DNA of 64,000 bases. It comes from QPIN01 sp965224575 (lineage in GTDB: Bacteria > Pseudomonadota > Gammaproteobacteria > Methylococcales > Methylomonadaceae). Both the position numbers and the translations under genes were made by a program. The stretch spans positions 930,001 to 994,000 of the forward strand of contig CBDCZQ010000006.1 of NCBI GenBank assembly GCA_965224575.1, given 5' to 3'. A model generated the notes under the pieces. The model saw only the letters and a program-made list of their open reading frames with translations, ran no database searches and was not told the DNA's origin. Shown one piece after another: positions 44,919 to 52,915 of the stretch; position 1 is the first letter of the stretch; every line of letters starts with the position of its first letter.

Positions 44919-45680
44919 ATGTGTTGGAGTGGTGAAGCATCAGCAGTTTTAGCTGTCGCTGGCTTAGGTACAGCAGCCTATGTCGCATATAAAGGGGAAT
45001 CAAAGGAGTTATGGATACCATTAACCTACTTTGCTTTAATGGAGTTATTACAGGCAGCAACTTATGTTTATATTGACTTATGTGATAATCCTACTAATCA
45101 GGTTCTGACACTTTTAGGTTATTTACATGTCGCTTTTCAACCATTCTTTGTCAATATGGTCGCAATGTATTTTATTCCAGAAAGTGTCAAGCTAAAAATT
45201 CAAACGGTTGTCTACACCCTTTGTACTGTTAGCACAGTAGCGATGTTAATTAAATTATATCCATTTGCTTGGGCCGGTGATTGTGTTATTGGTACCGAGG
45301 GTTTTTGTGGGCTACAAGCTTGTTCTGTTTCTGGAGACTGGCATATTGCCTGGCAATTACCACTTAATGGTCTTATGTCTTCTCCTGTTGACTGGCTATT
45401 TGGTTTTGAATGGGGGTTACATGTTTTTGCTTATGCTTTAGCTGCCTTCTACTTACCTTTTTTGTATGGCTCTTGGCGCTTTGTTGGCTTTCATTATTTA
45501 ATCGGCCCACTAATTTCAGATATTACGACCGATGACCCTAATGAATATGCTGCAGTCTGGTGTTTATTTTCAATTGCACTTTGTGTCTCTGTCATCAAAA
45601 CACCTATAAGAAAATATTTACACGTCAAAAACTGGCCTTTTTACCCAAAACAAATATCGACTGATGATATAAAAAAATAA
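44919..45680 (+). CDS. Seven-helix membrane protein of the MCWSGEAS type (DUF5765-like)
   Basis: 253 residues from the ATG at 44919 (ribosome site GAGGAG); the start MCWSGEASAVLAVAGLG is distinctive. About seven hydrophobic helices. Several cysteines, some clustered in CVIGTEGFCGLQAC in a loop. I recall families of multipass proteins that open with MCWS, but the function is unknown. It lies 63 bases before a methyltransferase gene in the same direction, so they may form a pair. Confidence 0.6.
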   Translation: MCWSGEASAVLAVAGLGTAAYVAYKGESKELWIPLTYFALMELLQAATYVYIDLCDNPTNQVLTLLGYLHVAFQPFFVNMVAMYFIPESVKLKIQTVVYTLCTVSTVAMLIKLYPFAWAGDCVIGTEGFCGLQACSVSGDWHIAWQLPLNGLMSSPVDWLFGFEWGLHVFAYALAAFYLPFLYGSWRFVGFHYLIGPLISDITTDDPNEYAAVWCLFSIALCVSVIKTPIRKYLHVKNWPFYPKQISTDDIKK

Positions 45681-45743
45681 ACTTTACACTTGGTATAAAG
45701 GTCCTTTTCTGAGCCCTTTTTTTAGCCCATCCTTCAATAAATT

Positions 45744-46661
45744 ATGCCTTATTTAGAACCTAATATTGATTACCGAGATGATACTTTAAGAAAAAATACT
45801 GAGTTATCAGTCGATGAGCTTAAAGCTGATGCAGAAAAACATTATGACGATTGTTACCGTGATTATTTATTTGCCTGGTGTAATAAAGAAAATTTAGCAT
45901 TACATTATGGATATTGGGATGAGCAAACAACTTCACATCACCAAGCACTACTCAATAAAAATCAGGTGCTTTATGATCTGTGCGGTATAAAACCTACAGA
46001 TCATGTATTAGATGCAGGTTGTGGAATTGGTGGTAGTTCTATCTGGATGGCTAAACAACATAACAATCAAGTGACTGCTATTACTATCAGTCAACAACAA
46101 GCTAAATATGCTCAACAACATGCTAAACGACAAGGTGTTTCTGAAAAAACTAGCTTTGAAGTCTCTGATTTTTGCGCCACTCCATTTGCAGAAGCATCTT
46201 TTGATGTAGTTTGGGGATTAGAAAGTGTCTGTCACGCCTTAAATAAAGGCGATTTCTTAAAAGAAGCCTTTCGTCTATTAAAACCTGGCGGCCGACTTGT
46301 TGTTTGTGATGGTTTTATTTTACGTAGAGAGTTTTCTGATGACGAATGGAAAGATATTGTCACTTGCTTAAATGGTTGGGCAGTTCCTAATCTAAGCTCT
46401 CGTGATGGTTTTACTCAATTATTAGAACAGATTCAATTTCAAGATATTTCCTTTAAAGATATTACCGCTGAAACCTTGCCTTCAGCAGACTATATGTTTA
46501 AAGTTGCTAAACGGCTCCAACCCGTCCAAAAAATAACACAATGGCTAGGCTTACGTAGTAAAGCCCAAACCGCAAACTTTAAAGTAGGACTAGCTCAGCA
46601 TAGATTGTTTAAAGATCAATTAGTTGAGTATGGCATTTTTACTGCAACTAAGCCTTTATAA
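45744..46661 (+). CDS. SAM-dependent methyltransferase
   Basis: 305 residues, class I fold. Cofactor motif VLDAGCGIGGSSIWMA at about residue 90, motif IV region FDVVWGLESVCHA and motif LKPGGRLVV. The overall shape with NLALHYGYWDE resembles tocopherol, sarcosine/dimethylglycine and UbiE-type small-molecule methyltransferases. The substrate is not predictable. Upstream gene codes for a membrane protein, so a lipid or quinone-like substrate is possible. Confidence 0.75.
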   Translation: MPYLEPNIDYRDDTLRKNTELSVDELKADAEKHYDDCYRDYLFAWCNKENLALHYGYWDEQTTSHHQALLNKNQVLYDLCGIKPTDHVLDAGCGIGGSSIWMAKQHNNQVTAITISQQQAKYAQQHAKRQGVSEKTSFEVSDFCATPFAEASFDVVWGLESVCHALNKGDFLKEAFRLLKPGGRLVVCDGFILRREFSDDEWKDIVTCLNGWAVPNLSSRDGFTQLLEQIQFQDISFKDITAETLPSADYMFKVAKRLQPVQKITQWLGLRSKAQTANFKVGLAQHRLFKDQLVEYGIFTATKPL

Positions 46662-46762
46662 CTATTTTATCGCGAAGCAAAACTCGGACGCTTGCCTCCG
46701 TCACATTAGTCGGAAAGTTTGAAAACCAATGGTTTTCAAGTCAAACCAGTCTAAGCTTTGTC

Positions 46763-46790
46763 AAACTCGGTCGCTTGCGGCCGAGTTTTT
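46763..46790 (+). terminator. Terminator after the methyltransferase gene
   Basis: AAACTCGG and CCGAGTTT form an 8-bp stem around TCGCTTGCGG, followed by TTG. A similar half-site, AAACTCGGACGCTTGC, lies at 46679, and a second hairpin, TTGAAAACC AAT GGTTTTCAA, at 46719-46739. The area is built from small repeats. Confidence 0.65.
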
Positions 46791-46835
46791 GATAATAGGC
46801 AAAAACACCCATACTAAACCGAGCTATTTGACTTT

Positions 46836-46925
46836 CAAAGAACCCACGACTGATTTTAATGAATTTCTCCCCAACGTCATCATTTATTGGAGTAGAAATT
46901 AAGAATGTTGTTCCTGTAAAATCAA
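46836..46925 (-). pseudogene. Remnant of a second secreted-protein copy
   Basis: The minus strand reads IDFTGTTFLISTPINDD, matching the intact protein just upstream (MNLIGTATIIVSTPINEV, at 46972-47484) near its C-terminal third. No start or stop fits, so this is a leftover of a tandem copy, mirroring the array at 25325. Confidence 0.65.
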
Positions 46926-46930
46926 TAACT

Positions 46931-46959
46931 AAACTTCAATTACAGCGTAATTGAAGTTT
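46931..46959 (-). terminator. Hairpin terminator after the secreted-protein gene
   Basis: AAACTTCAATTA and its complement form a perfect 12-bp stem around a 5-base loop, 12 bases past the stop at 46972. It could work in both directions. Confidence 0.7.
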
Positions 46960-46971
46960 GCTGTGCTATTT

Positions 46972-47484
46972 TTATTTAACCACAAAAGAATCCAAGACTG
47001 ACTGAACAAATTCTTCCTTAAACCCCTTATTGAACCCTATTACTAGGACTTCATTTATTGGCGTAGAAACTATGATTGTTGCTGTTCCTATCAAATTCAT
47101 ACCGTTGTCAGTTCTGAAAAACACAAAATCGTTATCATTTTTATATATTGATTGTTTCTGTAATTTGTAGTTTTCAAGAACAGCTCTCAGTTCGAGAATA
47201 GCTTTATTGTCTGAGGGTTCATTATTAAAAAGTACATAAAATAATTCTCTATGAGAGTTCGCCCCATGCTCCTCTAGAGAAAAGAAATTTTCATCCTTTT
47301 TTTCTATTGAAAAAGCGACTTTTTTATCCTCAATTAAAATAAAAAGTCCATTTGACTTATCTGTAAGATTATTTTCAACTATCTTATATGAATCAGGAAT
47401 ACTAAATTCATAGTCAAAGTAAGAAATATCTTTGGCAAGCGAAATGCTCGGTAGAAGGGTTAATAATATGAGTAGTACTTTCAT
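46972..47484 (-). CDS. Small secreted protein of the two-gene module, intact locus
   Basis: 170 residues with a signal peptide cut after SLA (about residue 17). Distantly related to the 186-residue proteins at 25525 and 26247: shared order is signal-AKD, short Y-F-x-IP-x-Y block, a middle block with ELRAVLENY, then IYKNDNDFVFF, then a terminal IVSTPINE and GFKEEFVQS stretch. It sits 3 bases after the 118-residue gene, so both are co-translated. Function unknown; extracytoplasmic partner of the small protein is inferred. Confidence 0.65.
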   Translation of the reverse strand: MKVLLILLTLLPSISLAKDISYFDYEFSIPDSYKIVENNLTDKSNGLFILIEDKKVAFSIEKKDENFFSLEEHGANSHRELFYVLFNNEPSDNKAILELRAVLENYKLQKQSIYKNDNDFVFFRTDNGMNLIGTATIIVSTPINEVLVIGFNKGFKEEFVQSVLDSFVVK

Positions 47485-47487
47485 AGC

Positions 47488-47844
47488 TTAATGATTAAAA
47501 ATTATTGCTTCTTGAATTAAACGCGGGTAATTACCATAACCATTACCAGTTTTTTCACATACCTTACTGTATTCGCCTTTGTTAATCTTTTGAAATTCTT
47601 GCCAGACAGCAAATATATACTTGCCAACAGAATATAGGACTCTTACAGAAACCTTACCGGCTTTCAGCTTTGGAAGATTTGTTATCATGCTGAATGCTTT
47701 ACTACAATACCGTAACTCACCAATAAATCCATATAACAACACTGCTGCATTTGCATTCCAAGTGTGTGGTTCTAATCGTTCGCCTGTTGCATAATAATAC
47801 AAATCTGAACACGCCACTTTTTCTTCTTGCGATAATATTGCCAT
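47488..47844 (-). CDS. Small soluble protein of the two-gene module, intact
   Basis: 118 residues, no signal peptide. Begins MAILSQEEKVACSDLYYYATG and contains WNANAAVLLYGFIGE, YCSKAFSMI and a KVCEKTGNGYG segment; helical in character with four cysteines. The only intact copy in the window; a decayed relative lies at 25167. No family recognised. As the upstream member of a coupled pair with a secreted partner, it could be a toxin, a regulator or a structural partner; the sequence does not tell which. Confidence 0.55.
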   Translation of the reverse strand: MAILSQEEKVACSDLYYYATGERLEPHTWNANAAVLLYGFIGELRYCSKAFSMITNLPKLKAGKVSVRVLYSVGKYIFAVWQEFQKINKGEYSKVCEKTGNGYGNYPRLIQEAIIFNH

Positions 47845-47955
47845 TTATTCTCTCTCTAAAAAAATAAGTAGTAATAATGCTATCATTTTGAAAATTATAA
47901 AACAACCGTATCAAAAAAGAGACACAACCGAAAACAAACTACCCCTATTGTATAA

Positions 47956-48714
47956 TCAGGTCTCTGTATTCTTCTCTTCAAAACGCCCCTTAACCTTTGA
48001 TACTAGATTTAAAACATAAGGAGCTCCTCCCATTGCGACAGCATCAACCAAACAATACCAAGCAGCAACTCCACTTGGTGGATTACCTTGGGTTAGAGTA
48101 GAAGCAGGATCAATTGCAGCCCAATTCCAAGTACCTAACGATGTTCCTATTAATTCTACCCATGTTGTAATAAAAAAAGCACCAAGATACACCATAGGTG
48201 AACGACCTTTAAACAAATAAAGTAGATAGATACAAAACAAAAGGGTGCCGATTTCATCTTTTCGCCCAATAGATCCAGTTAAAGTCAAAATTGACCAAAT
48301 ACTGCCTGCCAACACAACAAAAACAATAATCTTTCGGGCATTTTTTAGAAAAATATCTGTTCGACCTAATACTACAGCAGTCAAATAGACTATTCCATGC
48401 CCAGGTGGCACAAACGCAGGAACATTTTCTAGTCGATAGGTATACCCTGCCATAAAAATAGAGGCAAAATGCTCTCCTATTGTGGCAAACGATACAGCAA
48501 TAAATACTTGTGCTCTGACATATTTACATTCGCCTAATAACAAATAAATTAAGGATACCCATCCACCAGCACCTAGTGCATATTGAAGCTCTTTACTTGC
48601 GACTGAATCTATTAAAAAACAAATTGTTACAACAATAAATGCAAATGCAACAATAATGTAATCTCTTTTGTTATAACTTACTTCTATATCTATCGGTGGA
48701 AAATGTCTTAACAT
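47956..48714 (-). CDS. Multipass membrane protein, unknown function
   Basis: 252 residues with about seven helices. Motif VPPGHGIVYLTAVVLGR in the middle and TWVELIGTSLGTWNWA near the end are the most distinctive parts. It starts 196 bases upstream... of nothing on its strand except YqaA, so it is probably a single gene, possibly read together with the YqaA gene. No family recognised. A polar-lipid or carotenoid-related membrane enzyme is imaginable but not supported. Confidence 0.45.
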   Translation of the reverse strand: MLRHFPPIDIEVSYNKRDYIIVAFAFIVVTICFLIDSVASKELQYALGAGGWVSLIYLLLGECKYVRAQVFIAVSFATIGEHFASIFMAGYTYRLENVPAFVPPGHGIVYLTAVVLGRTDIFLKNARKIIVFVVLAGSIWSILTLTGSIGRKDEIGTLLFCIYLLYLFKGRSPMVYLGAFFITTWVELIGTSLGTWNWAAIDPASTLTQGNPPSGVAAWYCLVDAVAMGGAPYVLNLVSKVKGRFEEKNTET

Positions 48715-48910
48715 GTATATTCTCGTTCACTTTAAAATTTTTTAATACAGAAGAAAGGCCTTCTTTTCACCATCAACATTCACGTTTATAACAGAAGATC
48801 AGAAAAACCAACAGACATGATGAAAATCGAAAAATAACATTCATAAAGCTATTTTTTTACTGCTAAAAAGTAACAATCAGCTAAAGTACGCGCTATATTT
48901 TATAAAATAT

Positions 48911-49336
48911 TCAAATAAAAATATAGGCTATAAATATATACCTTACAGCTTTTCCTATAAAGATAACTACAGATGAAACCAATAATGGTAATTTCAGCCA
49001 GCCTCCAGCAAAACATAAACCGTCACCTATAACTGGTAGCCATGAGAAAAACAAAGCCCATATACCCCACCGCTTAACAAACCCAAGTGATTTTTGTTTT
49101 TTTTCAGCAAGCAATTCTTCAGCAGGAAATTTTTTAGCTGCTAAATACCCAAGAAACCATGTGGTCAATGCACCCAAAGTATTCCCTATGGTTGCAATAA
49201 ATACTAATTGCTCTACATTATTGTTATTTTCAGAAACCATATAAGCTAATACAGCTTCAGAGCCACCAGGGGCAATAGTTGATGAAACGAAGGCACTAAC
49301 AAATAGACCTAATAAACCAATAGCCTCTTCCTTCAT
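48911..49336 (-). CDS. YqaA-like (SNARE-associated/DedA superfamily) membrane protein
   Basis: 141 residues, four or five helices. The YqaA motif order is visible: PGGSEAVLAYMV, GNTLGALTTWFLGY, SWLPVIGDGLCFAGGWL. DedA/YqaA proteins help move lipids or keep membrane potential. A terminator separates it from the copper genes upstream, so it has its own promoter. The start has no strong ribosome site. Confidence 0.85.
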   Translation of the reverse strand: MKEEAIGLLGLFVSAFVSSTIAPGGSEAVLAYMVSENNNNVEQLVFIATIGNTLGALTTWFLGYLAAKKFPAEELLAEKKQKSLGFVKRWGIWALFFSWLPVIGDGLCFAGGWLKLPLLVSSVVIFIGKAVRYIFIAYIFI

Positions 49337-49350
49337 TTTACTTTCCCCAT

Positions 49351-49390
49351 AAAAAAAGCCCCTAAAACCTATGGTTTAAGGGGCTTTTTG
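49351..49390. terminator. Strong bidirectional terminator
   Basis: AAAAAGCCCCTAAAACC and GGTTTAAGGGGCTTTTT pair with one mismatch around a 3-base loop, with A and T runs on both sides. It follows the cupredoxin gene (ending 49405, minus strand) and closes the copper operon before the YqaA gene. Confidence 0.92.
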
Positions 49391-49404
49391 TTTGCTACTA
49401 TTAA

Positions 49405-50283
49405 TTATTTAGGTGGTTCAATAGTTTTTTTAGAAGAAACTAAACCAATTAATTTTTTAATTAAATTAATAACCAACCCTATTCCTTTAGCCAGCGATTC
49501 AAAAATACTATTGACAATCTCAGATGGATTCATTCCTTTAAATCTACGCGCTAAAAAAGGTGCAAGCACTAAACCTGCGGCTAACCCAATAATTGTTATG
49601 CCAGAAATAATGGGTTCTTTTTCTGCTATAACATTCCCAGCTTTATCTTTCTTTTTTGCATCTGGTTTTTTTACCATGACCTCAGCAATACTATCACTAT
49701 AGTCATCCTGAATTACTTGAGCTGTCACCCCGGGAATACTTGGTAAATCACCAGTACCTTTACCTATTTTTAACTGAGCTTTCATTCCCTTTTCCATATG
49801 CTGAGAAATATCACAATGGACTAGATAGGTTTTATCATTAGGTGGAAAAATCAAGGTTCCAACGATTTTACCAGGCCCTGTTAATTCCATATGAAACATG
49901 CCTTTAGGATATAAATATTTAGGCAAACCATGCATCATAAATTGATGACGAACATTATCATCATTAATAAAGTTTATGGTTAATTTTGTACAAGGTTTAA
50001 AATGAAACTCCTGTGTATCAAAAGCAAACATTGTACCTGGAAATTTTTCTGAGTATTTATGCCCTGCATGGACTGTGATTTCCTCAGTTGCAGCAATTTT
50101 ACTACACCCTCCAGGCAAAGTATCTGTATTTTGCCCCATGATCATACCGCCATCCATATCCATTAAATGGCCATCACCATGATCCATCAACAAACCGCCA
50201 TGATCCAAAAACTCTTTTTCAGAGTACGCAGGCGAAGATACGGCTAATGAAATAGCTATTGTTAGTATTATTTTACGAATCAT
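49405..50283 (-). CDS. Membrane-anchored cupredoxin with Met/His-rich N-terminus
   Basis: 292 residues. After the signal peptide (about 1-20) comes a Met/His/Asp-rich stretch (LLMDHGDGHLMDMDGG), a possible copper collector. The cupredoxin domain (about 55-175) has the type-1 copper ligands His113, Cys157, His162 and Met167 (VHCDISQHMEKGM). One membrane helix (226-245) and a long cytoplasmic tail with two amphipathic helices finish the chain. It probably passes electrons or copper with the multicopper oxidase encoded 4 bases upstream (overlap 50280-50283). Ribosome site AAGGAG. Confidence 0.85.
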   Translation of the reverse strand: MIRKIILTIAISLAVSSPAYSEKEFLDHGGLLMDHGDGHLMDMDGGMIMGQNTDTLPGGCSKIAATEEITVHAGHKYSEKFPGTMFAFDTQEFHFKPCTKLTINFINDDNVRHQFMMHGLPKYLYPKGMFHMELTGPGKIVGTLIFPPNDKTYLVHCDISQHMEKGMKAQLKIGKGTGDLPSIPGVTAQVIQDDYSDSIAEVMVKKPDAKKKDKAGNVIAEKEPIISGITIIGLAAGLVLAPFLARRFKGMNPSEIVNSIFESLAKGIGLVINLIKKLIGLVSSKKTIEPPK

Positions 50284-52019
50284 GACTGTTCTCCTTTTTT
50301 AGAAGAAACCATTGCCATGATTTTTTCACGATTTAAAAAGAGTATATAGGCAACAATTCCTAACAACAAACCTACTATAAAGTTACTAACAGAATCATCT
50401 GATGTATCTTGGTTTGCGTAAAAACTGGCTGGTTTTGGCCCGTCTTCTACCACCGCCTCTTTACCAGCTGGTGGAGCCTTGTAGCCTTTACCATCAATTT
50501 CACCCAGACTATTCCATGCATCAATATTTTGCCAGACAGGTAATTTTCTATCATGGAATTTTTTTGTAAACAATGGAGTAATATCTTCTCCAATTCCCAT
50601 GGGTAATCCTAGTTCATTTAAGTATTTTTTATAAACCAAGGCACTTACATTACCACCGGGATTCATCCCATTCGTTGTAATTCCTTTTTCTCTATGGTCA
50701 TGAAAAATCCAGATTCCCTGCCCATAACTATGTAGACCATCGTCTTTAGTACTAATTAAAAGATCATTACGTTGAGCGGGGGCAATATCATAAACATCAC
50801 GCATTATCTGCGCTTGTGGGTTTTGTTTAACACCATCATAATGAGTGATGGTTCCTTTATGTCCATGAGTATGCAGTGCCAAGGTTTCACCAGCACTATT
50901 GAAGACCCTATATTTAATATTTTTATCAGGCTCCGCAACAATAATTGATTCTCTCAGCGTATAGGGGAAAGACCGACCATTCAACGTATAATAATCTTCA
51001 GTTGACTCAGTCATGTCATACTCACGATTCATTTTTTTTGCAATTAATCGAGGATCATTAAATTCTTGAACAATATTGTGCATTTCTTTGTCTATTGCAT
51101 GATAATGCAGATCATATTCGCTATCATACTCTTCCAAAACTGCTTTGGAAGGGTGTCGTACCTGGCCTCCACCTACGTTGAAAGTTTGCACATGGTTATT
51201 AGGACGATTTTCTTCAACAACAAACATCCCTACTAAACCCATCGCTAAATGTGAATGGGTCTGTACATGGCAATGATAAACAAAAGACCCTGGTTGTCTG
51301 GGACGAATTTCGTAAGTTTTACTTTGCCCAGGTAAAACAAATTTATCACTGGTTTGTGGAACACCATCATTCCCTTCACCAGAACTATCAACCCAAGGGT
51401 GATCCACGCCGTGTAAATGAATAGTATGCGGAAAATAATGAGTATTTTCCAAGTGAATCCAAACAGTATCACCTTGTTCAACACGAATAATAGGTGATGG
51501 CGCTCTTAATAAGGGGTTTGCATCAGTACCAACAAAACTGGTTGTCGCCATTCCACGTGATTTTGGTGCAAATACCCACATAGCTGGCTGTATACCTGGC
51601 GCCATATCAAACGTTGGAACGAATCCTTTAAAATCAGGAGAATGTCCATTTAATTCAGCAACTTCGAGCTTAATAATAATATGATCAGGATCACCATCTC
51701 CATCTATATCATTCTTTTTAATGATTCCATCAGCCGCGTAATATGTATTCATCAATGTTTCCATTGAAATATTATTTGTACCTTTTACTTCTGCTGCAAT
51801 TTGTGCGGGATTATCGGGGGAACAACGTAAAGATTCTTGAATCTTTACACCATCTACTGTTTGAGCTAAACGCCACTCAGGTTCATACCCCGCACAAAGC
51901 GCCTCTACTCCACCATTATCAACTTCTACTGTTTTAGGTAACCCTACTGCCGCTGATACCAAAAGTGGCATCAGCCCAGCAGCAACACCCAAAAGTACAC
52001 TTAGGGGTTTTTTTTGCAT
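50280..52019 (-). CDS. Membrane-anchored multicopper oxidase
   Basis: 579 residues from the ATG at 52019, chosen for the GAAGG ribosome site; an upstream TTG in frame lacks one. Signal peptide about 1-24, a Ca-type loop DIDGDGDPDH (around residues 104-113), first cupredoxin domain with HTIHLHG and the type-1 site HCHVQTHSHLAM, and a second with LHTHGHKG and FHDHREKG. So all copper ligands are present, with the type-1 site in the first domain (as in two-domain, type C oxidases). A C-terminal helix anchors it in the membrane. Its substrate may be copper(I), a phenol or a quinol-like donor; unknown. Confidence 0.85.
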   Translation of the reverse strand: MQKKPLSVLLGVAAGLMPLLVSAAVGLPKTVEVDNGGVEALCAGYEPEWRLAQTVDGVKIQESLRCSPDNPAQIAAEVKGTNNISMETLMNTYYAADGIIKKNDIDGDGDPDHIIIKLEVAELNGHSPDFKGFVPTFDMAPGIQPAMWVFAPKSRGMATTSFVGTDANPLLRAPSPIIRVEQGDTVWIHLENTHYFPHTIHLHGVDHPWVDSSGEGNDGVPQTSDKFVLPGQSKTYEIRPRQPGSFVYHCHVQTHSHLAMGLVGMFVVEENRPNNHVQTFNVGGGQVRHPSKAVLEEYDSEYDLHYHAIDKEMHNIVQEFNDPRLIAKKMNREYDMTESTEDYYTLNGRSFPYTLRESIIVAEPDKNIKYRVFNSAGETLALHTHGHKGTITHYDGVKQNPQAQIMRDVYDIAPAQRNDLLISTKDDGLHSYGQGIWIFHDHREKGITTNGMNPGGNVSALVYKKYLNELGLPMGIGEDITPLFTKKFHDRKLPVWQNIDAWNSLGEIDGKGYKAPPAGKEAVVEDGPKPASFYANQDTSDDSVSNFIVGLLLGIVAYILFLNREKIMAMVSSKKGEQS

Positions 52020-52042
52020 TTTATCTACCTTCAAAATTACTT

Positions 52043-52648
52043 TTATTCTTTATCAGTCAAGGTTGTTGCATCTTTAAAATAACTATCAACTTTCTCTTTG
52101 AATCCTGCATTTGAAATATAAAAAGCATACAGTCCTGCTAAGAGAACTAGTAGATACATTAAATAATCAGTTAAACTTGAAGGTGCGCCTGTACCTGCGT
52201 TAAAAGACATATGAGCATCAAGTCTTTCACCATTATCCTGATGTAATGTGATATGAATTAAATATTTTCCTGGCTCTGGAACGCCATTTGGTAACGTTAA
52301 AATAACTGTACCCGATTTTTGTTTTTTTGCCTCTCGGAAGAAAACTCGTGTACCTTCTGGCTCTTTTGTTACTTCAAATTCAACAGCCATATTACGGTAT
52401 CTAGGATCCTGATAATCAAAGACCAACTGGGTCATAGCACCTGTATCAGGAAGACTTCCGCAAAATTCATCTCCTGGATATGATACTGATTGATAGGCTG
52501 TATAATGAATCCAGTGATCTGGCTCTAGTTCAAACTTACACTGATCGGTGTCAGTTCCGGCGGCACCACCATGTGCAAAAAGTGCTGATGAAAATAATAA
52601 CCCCAGAAGACTGAGGAAAGTCGTTCTTAAAATATGTTTTGTGTTCAT
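52043..52648 (-). CDS. Secreted, membrane-anchored partner of the multicopper oxidase
   Basis: 201 residues, first gene of the copper operon, 23 bases before the oxidase. Signal peptide ends SALFA-HGG, giving a mature N-terminal HGG that could bind copper. The body (about 30-150) is predicted beta-rich, with Cys37 and Cys63 as a likely disulfide and EFEVTKEPEGTRVFF near 105-120. A membrane helix at about 160-178 and a charged tail follow. No family recognised; the shared layout with the next two genes argues for one complex. Confidence 0.6.
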   Translation of the reverse strand: MNTKHILRTTFLSLLGLLFSSALFAHGGAAGTDTDQCKFELEPDHWIHYTAYQSVSYPGDEFCGSLPDTGAMTQLVFDYQDPRYRNMAVEFEVTKEPEGTRVFFREAKKQKSGTVILTLPNGVPEPGKYLIHITLHQDNGERLDAHMSFNAGTGAPSSLTDYLMYLLVLLAGLYAFYISNAGFKEKVDSYFKDATTLTDKE

Positions 52649-52915
52649 GATACCTTCCTGTTTTTTTTATTTAATTTATAATTATAATTATTTTAAGCTT
52701 ACATTATAAAACACTACTAACTGCGAGTGTATTTTAACTGAAAATAACATCTAAAACTAGCACAACGCTTAATGCAAAAGAAAAGAAATTGTGCTAAGTG
52801 GGATTCTATATCATAATTTTAATTAGTGCTAATATAATTATTAAAGCAATTTTATTTGCCAATGCTCCTGCCTTTCCGTAGACTTTCCCTTACTAAATTC
52901 TTGCTTGGGTAAATA

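Noticed and set aside
45744..46661. Sterol C-24 or cyclopropane synthase-type methyltransferase
   Set aside because: The characteristic motifs of those families (such as YEYGWG with SFHF) are missing; only a general class I methyltransferase can be supported.
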